Positions 54,337-63,420 of a stretch of DNA of 64,000 bases are shown here, in pieces. The position numbers were made by a program, and so were the translations under genes. Every line of letters begins with the position of its first letter. The stretch's first letter is position 1. This DNA comes from Pseudomonadota bacterium. GTDB lineage: Bacteria; Myxococcota_A; UBA796; SXON01. The stretch spans positions 1-64,000 of the forward strand of contig JAUXQH010000095.1 of the NCBI GenBank assembly GCA_030685065.1, given 5' to 3'. The notes under the pieces were generated by a model, which saw only the letters and a program-made list of their open reading frames with translations, was not told where the DNA came from and did no database searches.

Positions 54337-57300
54337 TTGCTCCCCGTGCCGCCCACCACCCCTCCCCCCGACGAGCCGAGCCAGGGAGGGTGGAGCGATC
54401 CCGGCGAGCCCGCCGTGGGCGGCGAGGGCGTGGGGGACGCCGGCGCCGCGGACGCCCCCGCGAACCCCGCGCCCAGCGCACGCTACGCGGTCGGCGCCCT
54501 GCTCGGCCGCGGCGGAATGGGCTCCGTGTACGCGGCGCGCGACACGACGCTCGGCCGCGACGTGGCCCTCAAGGAGCTCCAGCCCGAGCTGGCCGCCAAC
54601 CCCGGCGCCAGCGCCCGGCTCGCCCGGGAGGCCGCCATCACCAGCCGGCTCGATCACCCCGGCATCGTGTCCGTACACGACGGCGGGCGCCTCCCCGACG
54701 GCCGCCCGTTCTACACGATGCGGCTGGTGCGCGGGCGGACGTTGGCGCGCGCCGCCGCCGAGGCGACCAGCCCGGAAGCGCGGCGCCAGCTGGTCCGGCA
54801 CGTGCTCGCCGCCGCGGATGCGGTCGCCGCCGCGCACGACGCCGGCATCGTCCATCGCGACCTGAAGCCCGCGAACATCCTCATCGGCGCGCACGGGGAG
54901 ACCCAGGTCGTGGATTGGGGCCTCGCCACCCCCACCCCGGCCGCGATGGAACGCTGGGCCGACCTGCCCGCCGGCGGCACGCACCACGCCGTCGGCACGC
55001 CTCCGTACATGGCACCCGAGCAGGCCCGCGGCGAGCCGCCCGACGCACGGCATGACGTGTGGAGCCTCGGCGTGACCCTGGCGGGGGTGGTCGGCGGGGT
55101 GGTCGGCGGGGCGGCTCCGGGCACACCGGGGGATCTCCCACCCGAGCTCGCCGCGATCGTCGCCCGCGCCACCGCGCCCTCGCCGGACGACCGCTATCCG
55201 CACGCCGCCGGCTTCGCCGACGACCTGCTCCGCTGGTACGAGGGGCGCCGCGTCGCGGCGTACAGCTACACGCCGGGGGAGCTGCTCCGTCGCACCCTCG
55301 CGGCCTATCGCCTGCCGCTCGGCATCGGCGCCGTCGGGCTCCTCGCGCTCTCGCTCGTGGTGGCCGGCGGCTGGTGGCAGACCACCCGGTCGCTCGATCG
55401 CGCGCTCGACGCGGAGGCCGGAGCGCGCGCGGCGCTGGCCGATCTGCGCCTCGAGCAGGCCGTGGCTGCCACCCACGCGGGGCGCCGGGAAGCCGCCGAG
55501 CGCCTCGCCCTTGCGGTGCTTCACGAGCGGGAAGACCCCTTGGCGCGCGGGGTGTTCGCCGCGTTCGGCCGATCGGAGCGTCCGGCGTTGGTTCGAGAGG
55601 AGGCGGGTCCGGAGTGTGTGTGGTCCGCGCTCCCGACATCCCCTCCGGGGGAGCCGGGGGCGGGGTGGGTGCTCTGCGGCGGGGCGAGCGCGGTCGTGCG
55701 CTGGGAAGGGGGTCGTGCCGCGTGGACCGCGCCGGTGGTCGCGACCGGGGGCGAGGTTCGCGGCGACACCGTGCTGCTGTCGGACGCGGCGGGGACGACC
55801 ACGGCGCTCGACGCCGCCACCGGGAACGAGCGTGGCCGGTGGCCGATCGGCTCCACCGATTGGGTGCCCCAGCTGCCGCCACGGGTCCTGTGGTCGGGCG
55901 GCACCGCGTTCCTCGGCGCGGACGCACCGCCCTCGGGATGCAGGGGGGGAATCCAGCTGGCCGCGGTGTCGGAGCGGGGCCGCTTCGCCACCTTCTGCAG
56001 CGACGGGACGCTTCTCCTCGGCACGGCGGACGATCCCGCGCATGTCCGCGTAGCGACGGAAGTTGCGGGCGACCACGTCGCGATGTCGCTGGCCTGGACA
56101 CCCGACGGCCGGCTCGTCGCCGGCACCTTGCGCGGGCGCGTGTACGTCCTCGACGGAGAGACCGGCCTCGTCCTGGCGACGGGCCCGACCGAGCTCGGCT
56201 CGATCCGGACGCTCCGCGTGTCGCCCGACGGCCGCCATGTCGCGCTCGGCGGCGCGCTCGGGGGCGTGGGGCTCTGGCGCCTCGACACCTCCTCGCTCGT
56301 CGGCGAGATCCCCGCGGACCGCCCCCGGGCCTTCACGTTCGCGGACGGGGCGCTGCGGGTGCACGAAGGCCGGGCTCGGGGCGACGACCACCCCGGGCAA
56401 GCGGCGAGGCTCCGCACCTGGCGGCTGCCCGGCGGAGCGCCATCGGTCGTCCGCGGGAGCGGCGGCCTCGCCGACATCGCCACCTCGCCCGACGGAACCC
56501 GCGTCGCCACCGCTGGCGGCGACGGCACCATCGTGACCGTCGGCCTTCGAGACGGCCGCACCAGCCGCGCCACCCTCGGGAGTCGCGTCGTGAAGTCGGT
56601 AGCGTTCGAACCGGAGTCCATGGTGGCTTCCTCCTCTCGCAACCCCACGGGCGCCGGGGCGCTCGCCCCGCTGGATCCCGTCGCGATCCTCGTGGCCGGG
56701 ATGGCGAGCCCCTTCGTCGTGATCGACGACGGGCGGGGCGCCGCCGTCGCCGTCCCCCGGGGCAGGGCCCTGCGTCGGATCGCCTGGCGCCCGGACGGCT
56801 CGATCGTCGGGACCGACCTGCAAGCCGGGCTCTACCTGTGGGCCGACCGCGCCGCGTCACCCATCATCCTCGCCGCGGATCGCCTCTTCGTCGATCTGGA
56901 GCGGGACGGGGACGTGGTGGTCGTCGTCGACACCGAGGGACACGTGGATCGGCTCGACGGGAGCACCTTCACCGCCCTCACGATCGAGCCCGCCGCGCGC
57001 GCGGTCGCGCGCCGTGGCGAGCGTCTCGCGATCGCGACGCCGGACGCGGTCGAGATTCGGGACGGGCCCGAGGGTTCGAGGGGCGTGCGGCACCTCGCGG
57101 CGCCCGGCGAATCCCTGCTCGACGTGGCCCTCTCCCCGGATGGCGCGCGCGTCGCCGCCTCGAGCCTGGACGGCGGCATCCACGTGTGGGACGCCGCCAC
57201 CGGGCTCCTGCTCGGCCTCCTGCCCGGGCACACGGAGCGAGCCGTCGCGATCGAGTTCCTGCCCGACGGCGACCTGGTGAGCGCGAGCTGGGACAAGTCG

Positions 57301-57405
57301 GCGCGGGTGTGGGCGCTCGGCGCCCTCCAGCGGCCGGTGGATGCCCTCGCCGCCGAGGTGGAGACGGCCTGGGGTCGAGCGCCGGTTTCCCCGCATCCAC
57401 GCTGA
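54337..57405 (+). CDS. Ser/Thr protein kinase with membrane helix and beta-propeller
   Basis: The 1022-residue protein starts at TTG 54337 (GTG 54346 is possible). After a Pro/Gly-rich region is an Hanks-type kinase domain (about 49-300) with the glycine loop GRGGMGSVYAARD, the ATP lysine about K79, catalytic HRDLKPANIL (about 173), a DWG in place of DFG, and the APE-type motif MAPEQARG. One membrane helix (about 323-345) follows, then a coiled or helical spacer and a WD40/PQQ-like propeller (about 400-1010; repeats with SPDGRHVALGG, SPDGTRVATAGGDG, SPDGARVAASSLDGG, WDKSARVWAL). The propeller should sit outside the membrane or as a sensor. An FHA/winged-helix gene follows 42 bp downstream. 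Confidence 0.93.
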   Translation: MLPVPPTTPPPDEPSQGGWSDPGEPAVGGEGVGDAGAADAPANPAPSARYAVGALLGRGGMGSVYAARDTTLGRDVALKELQPELAANPGASARLAREAAITSRLDHPGIVSVHDGGRLPDGRPFYTMRLVRGRTLARAAAEATSPEARRQLVRHVLAAADAVAAAHDAGIVHRDLKPANILIGAHGETQVVDWGLATPTPAAMERWADLPAGGTHHAVGTPPYMAPEQARGEPPDARHDVWSLGVTLAGVVGGVVGGAAPGTPGDLPPELAAIVARATAPSPDDRYPHAAGFADDLLRWYEGRRVAAYSYTPGELLRRTLAAYRLPLGIGAVGLLALSLVVAGGWWQTTRSLDRALDAEAGARAALADLRLEQAVAATHAGRREAAERLALAVLHEREDPLARGVFAAFGRSERPALVREEAGPECVWSALPTSPPGEPGAGWVLCGGASAVVRWEGGRAAWTAPVVATGGEVRGDTVLLSDAAGTTTALDAATGNERGRWPIGSTDWVPQLPPRVLWSGGTAFLGADAPPSGCRGGIQLAAVSERGRFATFCSDGTLLLGTADDPAHVRVATEVAGDHVAMSLAWTPDGRLVAGTLRGRVYVLDGETGLVLATGPTELGSIRTLRVSPDGRHVALGGALGGVGLWRLDTSSLVGEIPADRPRAFTFADGALRVHEGRARGDDHPGQAARLRTWRLPGGAPSVVRGSGGLADIATSPDGTRVATAGGDGTIVTVGLRDGRTSRATLGSRVVKSVAFEPESMVASSSRNPTGAGALAPLDPVAILVAGMASPFVVIDDGRGAAVAVPRGRALRRIAWRPDGSIVGTDLQAGLYLWADRAASPIILAADRLFVDLERDGDVVVVVDTEGHVDRLDGSTFTALTIEPAARAVARRGERLAIATPDAVEIRDGPEGSRGVRHLAAPGESLLDVALSPDGARVAASSLDGGIHVWDAATGLLLGLLPGHTERAVAIEFLPDGDLVSASWDKSARVWALGALQRPVDALAAEVETAWGRAPVSPHPR

Positions 57406-57447
57406 GCGTTCGCGACGGCTGGGCCGAGTGCGCTATCCTGGCCGCAG

Positions 57448-58341
57448 ATGAACGCCTCCGTCCGCCTGCGGCTCCCCGGCGGCGCCGTCGAGACCCTCTA
57501 CGCCGGAGATCTGATTGGCCGGACCTGGGCCGCGGCGCTCCGCCTGGACGACCCCGACATCTCCGAGGCGCACGCCATGGTCAGCCTCCGCGGCGAGCGG
57601 CTGTGGCTCCTCGCGCTCCGGCGTCGCTTCAGCGTCGGCGGAAAGGCGACCGACGCCGTGCCGCTCACGCCGGGGCTCCGGGTCCGCCTCGCTCCTTCCG
57701 TTGACCTGGAGGTCACCGACGTGACGCTCCCGGACTCCGTCCTCGGGCTCGAGGGGCCGGGCCTCCCCGCGCAGGCGCTGCCGGGCACCTGTTCGCTCGT
57801 GTTCGACCCCCACCCGCGCCTGGCGCCGGGCGCGCTGGCCGACGCGAGGGCCGTGTTCTGGGCGACCGATGGGCGCTGGAGGGTCCGCCTCGCGGGAGGC
57901 GAGCCCTCCGATCTGGACGTCGGAGGCTCGTTCGCGGCGGCGGGGACCACCTTCTGCGTCGTCACCATCGCGCTCTCCACGGCGGGCCAATCCCCGACGC
58001 GCGCGGACGACCAGGGGCCGCTGCGCATCGTCGCCTCGTTCGACACCGTGCAGGTGCACCGCGCAGATGGCACGGTGGTGGTGCTGGCGGGCCAGCTCGC
58101 GCGGGTGGTGTCCGAGCTCGCGAGCGTGCAGCAGCCCATGTCGTGGGAGGAGCTGGCGCGCCAGCACTGGCCGCACCTCGACGATCGCGACGCGCTACGC
58201 CGGCGCTGGGACGGGCTCCTGGGCCGCCTGCGCGAGCGCCTGCGCGAGGTGGGCGTGCGCGCGGACCTCGTCGCCTCGACGCGCATCGGCCTGGTGGAGC
58301 TGGTCCTCCGAGAGGGGGACGTGGTGGTCGACCGCGGGTGA
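57448..58341 (+). CDS. FHA-domain protein with C-terminal winged helix
   Basis: This 297-residue protein has an N-terminal FHA-like domain (LIGRTWAAALRLDDPDISEAHAMVSLRGERLWL, with the G-R, S-x-x-H pattern), a second similar beta module (about 100-185), and a C-terminal winged-helix region (about 195-290: SFDTVQVHRADGTVVVLAGQ, SVQQPMSWEELARQHWPHLDDRDALRRRWDGLLGRLRERL, STRIGLVELVL) like OmpR-type effector domains. FHA domains bind phosphothreonine. Its gene follows the Ser/Thr kinase gene by 42 bp, so the kinase may phosphorylate or recruit this regulator and change transcription directly. Confidence 0.8.
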   Translation: MNASVRLRLPGGAVETLYAGDLIGRTWAAALRLDDPDISEAHAMVSLRGERLWLLALRRRFSVGGKATDAVPLTPGLRVRLAPSVDLEVTDVTLPDSVLGLEGPGLPAQALPGTCSLVFDPHPRLAPGALADARAVFWATDGRWRVRLAGGEPSDLDVGGSFAAAGTTFCVVTIALSTAGQSPTRADDQGPLRIVASFDTVQVHRADGTVVVLAGQLARVVSELASVQQPMSWEELARQHWPHLDDRDALRRRWDGLLGRLRERLREVGVRADLVASTRIGLVELVLREGDVVVDRG

Positions 58342-58355
58342 GGCGCTAGGCGTTC

Positions 58356-59438
58356 CTACGTCGACACGGCCGGGGCCGGCGCGACGGGCGTGAGCGGCAC
58401 GTCGGGGACCTCGTCCCCCGAGCCGCTGACCGCGATGCCGCAGTAGGACGCCACCGCGGGCCAGATGTCGAGCACGCTGATCGCGAGCGACGCGATCAAC
58501 GGGCCGAGGAAGGCGCCCGGAACTCCGAACGCCGCGAGCCCGCCGAGGATCGCCAGGAGGCTCACCATCGGGTGCATCTCTTCTCGACCGCGCAGGACGA
58601 GGGGCCGCACCACGTTGTCGATGATCCCCACGACGAGCCCCGCGCCCACCATCAGCGCCGCGTGGGTGGGCGAACCGCGGACGTACAACCAGATGGCGGC
58701 AGCGCCCCAGATCGGCACGGTCCCGACCGTCGGGATCCACGCGAGCACGAAGGAGGCGGCGGCGGCGAGGAACGCGGCGGGCACGCCGAGGACCGCGAAG
58801 GCCACCAGGATGAACAGCGCCTGCGCGCTCGACGCCGCGACGGAGGCCAGCACCACGGCGTTGGTGGCGCTCCGGAACGACCCGATGAGCGTCTGCATGA
58901 TGTGCCGGGAGAGCGGGATCTTCCCGGCGATCCAGCGAAACAGCGCACGACCGTCGACGAGGAAGAAGTAGGTGGAGAGCACCACCAGCACCAGCTGGAG
59001 CACCATCGACGGGACCAGCTGGAGGTGCGTGAGCACCACGCCGCTGAGCGCATTGGCCGCCGACGCCATGCTCGTGGTGATCACCCCCTGCACCTCTTCC
59101 GGCGAGCCGAGCCGATCGGTGAGCGGCACCCAGCGACGGATCAGGTCGGCGATCTCGCGCCCGGTGGGGGCCTCCGCGTCCTGAAACTGGAGGAGCACCG
59201 CCGAGGCCTGCCGGATCCCGCCCACGACGACCAAGGTCAGGGGAGCCAACACCAGCAGCGCCACTCCGACCGTCACTACGAGGCCCGACCAATGCGCGGA
59301 CAGCCGCCTCCGCAGCCGTGCGTAGAACGGCTGACAGAGGACGGCGAGGACCAGGCCGCTGGCGAGGCTGATCAGGTAGGGGGACAGCAGCACCAGGAGG
59401 GGAACCAACACCAGTGCGACCAGGACCAGGTAGGTCAC
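58356..59438 (-). CDS. AI-2E family (PF01594) membrane permease
   Basis: The 360-residue protein starts with GTG 59438. It has the family layout: N-terminal pairs of membrane helices (LVALVLVPLLVLLSPYLISLASGLVLAVLCQPFY), a soluble region (about 60-150), and the closing block with the conserved LAWIPTVGTVPIWGAAAI, VGIIDNVVRPLVLRGREEMHPMVSLLAILGGLAAFGVPGAFLGPLIAS. Members include TqsA and bacterial antiporters; the substrate is not established for this one. It is convergent with the FHA gene by 14 bp and upstream of the CsbD-type cluster. Confidence 0.92.
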   Translation of the reverse strand: MTYLVLVALVLVPLLVLLSPYLISLASGLVLAVLCQPFYARLRRRLSAHWSGLVVTVGVALLVLAPLTLVVVGGIRQASAVLLQFQDAEAPTGREIADLIRRWVPLTDRLGSPEEVQGVITTSMASAANALSGVVLTHLQLVPSMVLQLVLVVLSTYFFLVDGRALFRWIAGKIPLSRHIMQTLIGSFRSATNAVVLASVAASSAQALFILVAFAVLGVPAAFLAAAASFVLAWIPTVGTVPIWGAAAIWLYVRGSPTHAALMVGAGLVVGIIDNVVRPLVLRGREEMHPMVSLLAILGGLAAFGVPGAFLGPLIASLAISVLDIWPAVASYCGIAVSGSGDEVPDVPLTPVAPAPAVST

Positions 59439-59535
59439 CAGGGTCGGGCGAACGGTCTCGACGGCCGATCGGACGTCCGTGGCTTGAGCTGGTTCCGTGG
59501 TCGCCTCCCCCTGCTGTCAGACTACGCCGGAGAGC

Positions 59536-59838
59536 TTATTCGTTTGCCTTCTGACGGGCCTGGCCCGTGAGCTCCTTGACCTTGCCCTCGACCTGCATCT
59601 GCTCGTTGTCGATGAGGTGACCGACCTTGTTCTTCACGCTGCCGGTGAGCTCCTCGACGGCGCCCTTGATGCGCTCGCCGGCCTTGGCAGTCGCCTGGCG
59701 TGCTTCACCCTTGAGCTCCTTCGCCTTGCCTTCCACCTCCATCTGCTCGTTGCCGATCAGGCGGCCGACGTTCTTCTTGATCGCGCCGCCAATCTCTTCG
59801 AACTTGCCTTCGGCACGCTCGGACTTGTTGTCGCTCAT
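59536..59838 (-). CDS. Duplicated CsbD-like stress protein
   Basis: The ATG at 59838, with GGAG 6-7 nt upstream, gives 100 residues made of two CsbD units (each with AEGKFEEIGGAIKKNVGRLIGN/..., then MEVEGKAKELKGEAR or MQVEGKVKELTGQAR). CsbD proteins are small, very hydrophilic, abundant stress proteins of unknown mechanism. The frame from 59910 adds only a non-homologous leader. It is the last gene of the small-protein cluster. Confidence 0.92.
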   Translation of the reverse strand: MSDNKSERAEGKFEEIGGAIKKNVGRLIGNEQMEVEGKAKELKGEARQATAKAGERIKGAVEELTGSVKNKVGHLIDNEQMQVEGKVKELTGQARQKANE

Positions 59839-59937
59839 GGGGATCTCCAGGAATTCGTGAACAGTTGGTAGGCGCGTGCCAGGGGTACGGAAGCGCGTGC
59901 GCGGGGCCACGGAGGCGCGGCCCCGCAGGTGCCGCAG

Positions 59938-60249
59938 TTACGCGTGGGCCTTGCCGTCGTGGAGCTTCTCGGAGATCTGGTCCGAGACGCGGTGCATCGC
60001 TTCGTTCGCGCGCTGGGGGAGGCGAGCCATCTCCGCCGGAGCCTGTTGGATCCGTTGGGCGATGTCCTCGCGCAGCTCGCGACCCGGGCGGGGCGCCACG
60101 AGGAGGCCGATGCCGGTGCCGACGAGCACGCCGACGCCGAAGAGCGTCAGGGCGGGCACGAGGAAGTCGACGTTGTTCCGCTTGGTCTCGAGGCCGAGCA
60201 TGTTGAGGAAATCGTCCTTGTCGAGGCTCTTGATCTTGTCGAGGGTCAT
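59938..60249 (-). CDS. YtxH-like small membrane protein
   Basis: This 103-residue protein has one hydrophobic helix (LVPALTLFGVGVLVGTGIGLLVAP) followed by the PRPGRELREDIAQRIQQ motif of YtxH (Gas vesicle/YtxH) proteins and a long amphipathic helix. They are general-stress envelope proteins in many bacteria. It is in a tight same-strand cluster with CsbD, a DUF883-like and a holin-like gene. Confidence 0.9.
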   Translation of the reverse strand: MTLDKIKSLDKDDFLNMLGLETKRNNVDFLVPALTLFGVGVLVGTGIGLLVAPRPGRELREDIAQRIQQAPAEMARLPQRANEAMHRVSDQISEKLHDGKAHA

Positions 60250-60297
60250 GTTGTCCTTCCTGTGTCTTGGGGGCGTTCTGTCGAACGGGTCGTACGA

Positions 60298-60570
60298 TTA
60301 CGACGAAGAATTGTTAGCGAACTCGGACTGGGAGTTGTCGGCGCTGGGGCGAGGCGCGAGCGCCGCTTCGGCGACTCCGAGCAGCTGGCGCTGCACCATC
60401 GGCAGGCCGGCGACCTTCACGCCCATTCGGAGCACGTTCACCGTCAAACGGCTGAACAGGCCTCCGCCCAGGATGTAGCCGACGCCCGCGGCGATCAGCA
60501 GGGTCTGGTAGGGGTTGCGGCTGACGCGCCCCTGGAGATCGAGAGATCTGACATAGCTCGCGGCGTCCAT
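60298..60570 (-). CDS. Small membrane-associated protein
   Basis: A 90-residue protein with a hydrophobic segment at about 23-45 (TLLIAAGVGYILGGGLFSRLT) and a glycine-zipper style, ending in a Ser/Asn-rich tail. It lies 2 bp downstream of the DUF883-like gene. Family not recognised beyond resemblance to small envelope-stress proteins of the same cluster. Confidence 0.75.
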   Translation of the reverse strand: MDAASYVRSLDLQGRVSRNPYQTLLIAAGVGYILGGGLFSRLTVNVLRMGVKVAGLPMVQRQLLGVAEAALAPRPSADNSQSEFANNSSS

Positions 60571-60572
60571 CT

Positions 60573-60773
60573 TCAGTACCGGCTCGCGATCTTGCCGACG
60601 ATGAAGCCGAGCGCCACCGCCCCGATCACGCAGGTGACAGGCCGCGCGCGAACGAATGCCATCGCGCCCTCGTTGAGACGCGTGAGGTTTTCCCGCGCCT
60701 CCTGGATGCGCGGCGCGATCTGGGATTCCAGATCCCCCGTGAGGGAGTGGGACGTTTCCTGGGTGATATCCAT
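60573..60773 (-). CDS. DUF883/ElaB-YqjD-like protein
   Basis: The 66-residue protein has a helical N-terminal half with an LESQIAPRIQEARENLTRLN coiled segment, then the FVRARPVTCVIGAVALGFIVG tail-anchor typical of DUF883 (ElaB/YqjD), which in Escherichia coli bind ribosomes to the membrane in stationary phase. It precedes the small membrane protein gene by 2 bp. ATG start. Confidence 0.88.
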   Translation of the reverse strand: MDITQETSHSLTGDLESQIAPRIQEARENLTRLNEGAMAFVRARPVTCVIGAVALGFIVGKIASRY

Positions 60774-60832
60774 CGAGGCAGCTCCTTGGCGGACAAATCG
60801 GCGTTTAAAAATCGGTGTGTGAGGCGGCCGCC

Positions 60833-61069
60833 TCAGCGGCGTCGTGCGAGGAGGAACCCGGTGACGAAGGCCGCCGCCAGGAAGAGTCCCGGACGGGCCC
60901 GATACCAGGTGTGCCAGTCGGTCTGCACCGCCAGCTCGGTTCGAACTTCCGTGCGGAGCGCCTGGAGCGCGCCGCGCGTGCGCTGACGAGCGAGCGTCAG
61001 GCGGGCCCGGAGCTCCTCCACACGGGAATCCTCCGGAGGAACGCGCATGAGGCCCGTTTCAACTGACAT
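60833..61069 (-). CDS. Small tail-anchored membrane protein
   Basis: The ATG at 61069 gives 78 residues: a charged coiled region (EELRARLTLARQRTRGALQALRTEVRTEL) and a C-terminal membrane helix with basic end (LFLAAAFVTGFLLARRR). It overlaps the stop of the holin-like gene by 11 bp and has the style of DUF3618 or DUF883 proteins. Part of the cluster. Confidence 0.75.
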   Translation of the reverse strand: MSVETGLMRVPPEDSRVEELRARLTLARQRTRGALQALRTEVRTELAVQTDWHTWYRARPGLFLAAAFVTGFLLARRR

Positions 61070-61454
61070 GAGGCAACTCGAGGGAGGAGGTGGCACCCAC
61101 CGGCGCGCGGAGGATGCCTCGCGAACGCAGGCGGGTCACGGAGGTGTGGGCGGCGACGCCCCCGGCGATCAGGTTGAGCGCGCCCACGATCGCCAGCCCC
61201 CCGGCGGCCCCGATCCAGGGGACGAGCGCCAAGGCGAGGGCGACACAGGCGAATACGTATCCGAGGCCCAGGAGCGGCACGGCGATCGCGAGGGGCGCCG
61301 CGTCCTTGCCGAGCGCCTCGGCGTCCTTGAGGAGCGCCTTCGCGTCTCGGGCGAGCTCTGCCTTCGCGAGCTCGACATGGAGCGCAGCCTGCTGCGCCAG
61401 CTCGTCCGTGAGGCGAGACACCAACTGCCCGACCGTCTCATCCTCTGGGTCCAT
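61059..61454 (-). CDS. Phage-holin superfamily III (DUF1469) protein
   Basis: The 131-residue protein has the DUF1469 pattern: N-terminal DETVGQLVSRLTDELAQQAALHVELAKAELARDA, then two membrane helices (PLAIAVPLLGLGYVFACVALALALV, GGLAIVGALNLIAGGV). Despite the name it is a chromosomal envelope protein usually encoded next to DUF883 and DUF3618 genes, as here. It is the first gene of the cluster 59536-61454; 61455-61685 upstream holds no supported gene and probably its promoter. Confidence 0.88.
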   Translation of the reverse strand: MDPEDETVGQLVSRLTDELAQQAALHVELAKAELARDAKALLKDAEALGKDAAPLAIAVPLLGLGYVFACVALALALVPWIGAAGGLAIVGALNLIAGGVAAHTSVTRLRSRGILRAPVGATSSLELPHVS

Positions 61455-61685
61455 TTCGTGTCTCTTCGGTGGGAGGGTCTACCGCGCCAGCACTCGACGC
61501 CGCTTGCGCTGGCACTCGGGGCAGCCGCTCGGACGGCGGCCGTTTCATGCAGCCTCTGTAGTTCGCCGCGCGGCCCGGGCCGGGCCGTCAGGTCCGACGT
61601 GACCAACGACTACATGCGTCGCTCGCAGGCGGGAGAAACGTCATCGGGGGGACATTCCATGACCGAACGACACATCGCCGCGGGG

Positions 61686-63311
61686 TCAGGGGTGGGCGGC
61701 CTCGAAGTACGCCGCGCGATCGGCCACCCATTGGTAGAGGTAGGCCTTCTCGCCCTGGTAGTCGGTCCAGTCGGCGCGCTCTTCCCGGCGGTCCACCCAG
61801 TTGTGGTAGGTCCTGTAGCTCGGCCCCCACACGTCCCAATCGCGCTGGGCCGACCGATCGATCCGGGCGAAGTACGTGTCGAGGGTCGCTGTCTGCCAGG
61901 ACAAGGCGAGGGGCCCGAGGCTGCGCAGCTCCGCGAACCGGGCCCACAGCGACGCGTCGGCGCCCGCGTCGTCCCGCATCGCCCAGAAGATCCGGTTCTC
62001 CGCCGCACCATCGTCCTCGAACGAGGCCGCTACCCGGTAGGTCCGCCAGTTCTGACCCCACGACGCGTTGAAGTCCCAGGGGACGTACCGAAAGCGGCCT
62101 CCGGCCGGAGGATGGTACAGGAACATGTTCTTCGTGTACGAGTCCTCGGCGTTCGTGTAGAACAACAACAAGTACGCGTCCATGAGCTCGTCGAGATCGA
62201 GCCAGTCACCAGACCCGGCGATCAGCTCGGCGGATGTGCTGCTGCCGGTGAAGCCGACCAGCGCGTCGAGGTCCGCGAAGTCGTCCGCCGGTTCTCCCTC
62301 CACCTTCTCGTAGCCCTGGTGCAACACGGTCTTCGCGACACCGTAAACGTCGGTGAGGGCGAAATTGGCGTCGCTCTCGACGGCCTTGTAGAGGTTCGCG
62401 TCGCGTTCGAACCCCATCTGGTCCAAGAACTCGTTGTCCACGCGATCCTCGCCCACGTACAGGCCGAGGTAGCTGCCGTTCATGTAGACCACGGTGAAGA
62501 ACGCGCGGGGTGTCAGGCGCGCCTGCCCCCGATACGCGGCGATGGCGGCCCATAGATCGTAGACGAATTTCTGCCGGACGTAGCTGTTGTCGTCGAACGT
62601 GGTGATGAGGAAAAGGTGGTCCCGGGTCACGTCCCAGGCCTCGATCGGCAGCTCCTCCGCGTCGAACTTCAGCGCGTAGCTGAGCTTGGGGTAGTGGCTG
62701 CTCGTCTTCCCGTGAATCTGGACACCGGCCGGGTAGGCGCGCCCGTGCCAGGTGACCGTCGCGTCGGCGTAGGCGGCGGTGCCGAGCGTCGCGGCCGTCT
62801 CGATGTGCACGACCGGGAGGCCCCACTCCTCCGTGTACGCGGCGGGATCCACCGCCACGTTGTCTGCGCGCGCGGGGTTGTCGGCCACCCAGAACGTGAG
62901 GGTATCGCTGTCGGGGATCTCGCCGTCGCGGATCTCGCCCTCGCGCGGCAGGATCGAGAACACGAGGTCGATCCGTCCGCCGTCGGCGGGGCTGGTCTCC
63001 CATCGGAAGGTGCGCGTGTCGGCGTCGAAGCTCGCGCCCGGCGGGCCCCGGACGAGGGCGACGAGCGCGTCATCCGTGGCCAACGTGCCCGAACACGCCA
63101 CTGTCAGGTGTACCGTGTCACCCTCGAGGAAGTTCGCGTCGGTCAGATCGGACACCAGGCCGCACCCGCTGTCCGCCGGCGCGCCGGCCTCCCCGATTGT
63201 CTCGACGCTGTCGGGGCTCTCGGGCGCGGCGCTGTCCTCGGGGGTGTCCCCAGGCGGGACACCCCTGCACGCGAAGAGGAGGATCGGCAAGGCTCGCTGC
63301 GACCACATCAT
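61686..63311 (-). CDS. CotH-family lipoprotein
   Basis: The ATG at 63311 (or a second ATG at 63308) gives 541 residues with a signal peptide and lipobox ILLFAC. After an acidic spacer and a cadherin-like domain (about 60-150) comes a CotH kinase-like domain: HIETAATL, VQIHGKTSSHYPKLSYALKF, TTFDDNSYVRQKFVYDLWAAIAAY, VYMNGSYLGLYVGEDRVDNEFL, VPWDFNASWGQNW (the DxN metal-type motif) and a C-terminal helical region. It is larger than the CotH gene at 33634 and has a different N-terminus. It stands alone and should be on the surface. Confidence 0.9.
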   Translation of the reverse strand: MMWSQRALPILLFACRGVPPGDTPEDSAAPESPDSVETIGEAGAPADSGCGLVSDLTDANFLEGDTVHLTVACSGTLATDDALVALVRGPPGASFDADTRTFRWETSPADGGRIDLVFSILPREGEIRDGEIPDSDTLTFWVADNPARADNVAVDPAAYTEEWGLPVVHIETAATLGTAAYADATVTWHGRAYPAGVQIHGKTSSHYPKLSYALKFDAEELPIEAWDVTRDHLFLITTFDDNSYVRQKFVYDLWAAIAAYRGQARLTPRAFFTVVYMNGSYLGLYVGEDRVDNEFLDQMGFERDANLYKAVESDANFALTDVYGVAKTVLHQGYEKVEGEPADDFADLDALVGFTGSSTSAELIAGSGDWLDLDELMDAYLLLFYTNAEDSYTKNMFLYHPPAGGRFRYVPWDFNASWGQNWRTYRVAASFEDDGAAENRIFWAMRDDAGADASLWARFAELRSLGPLALSWQTATLDTYFARIDRSAQRDWDVWGPSYRTYHNWVDRREERADWTDYQGEKAYLYQWVADRAAYFEAAHP

Positions 63312-63420
63312 CCAGGTCGCACTATGTGATCGTCGAAAGGCGTGCAAGGTTGCCCCACGTAGCCCCCGGATGTAGGCTCCCGCTCCACAGCGGGAAGGCC
63401 GGAGCTCTTGGCGAACAAGG

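Noticed and set aside
53332-56823. 1163-codon minus-strand frame extending the LamG gene upstream
   Set aside because: Signal peptide and lipobox begin at 54222; the upstream part is antisense to the Ser/Thr kinase gene.
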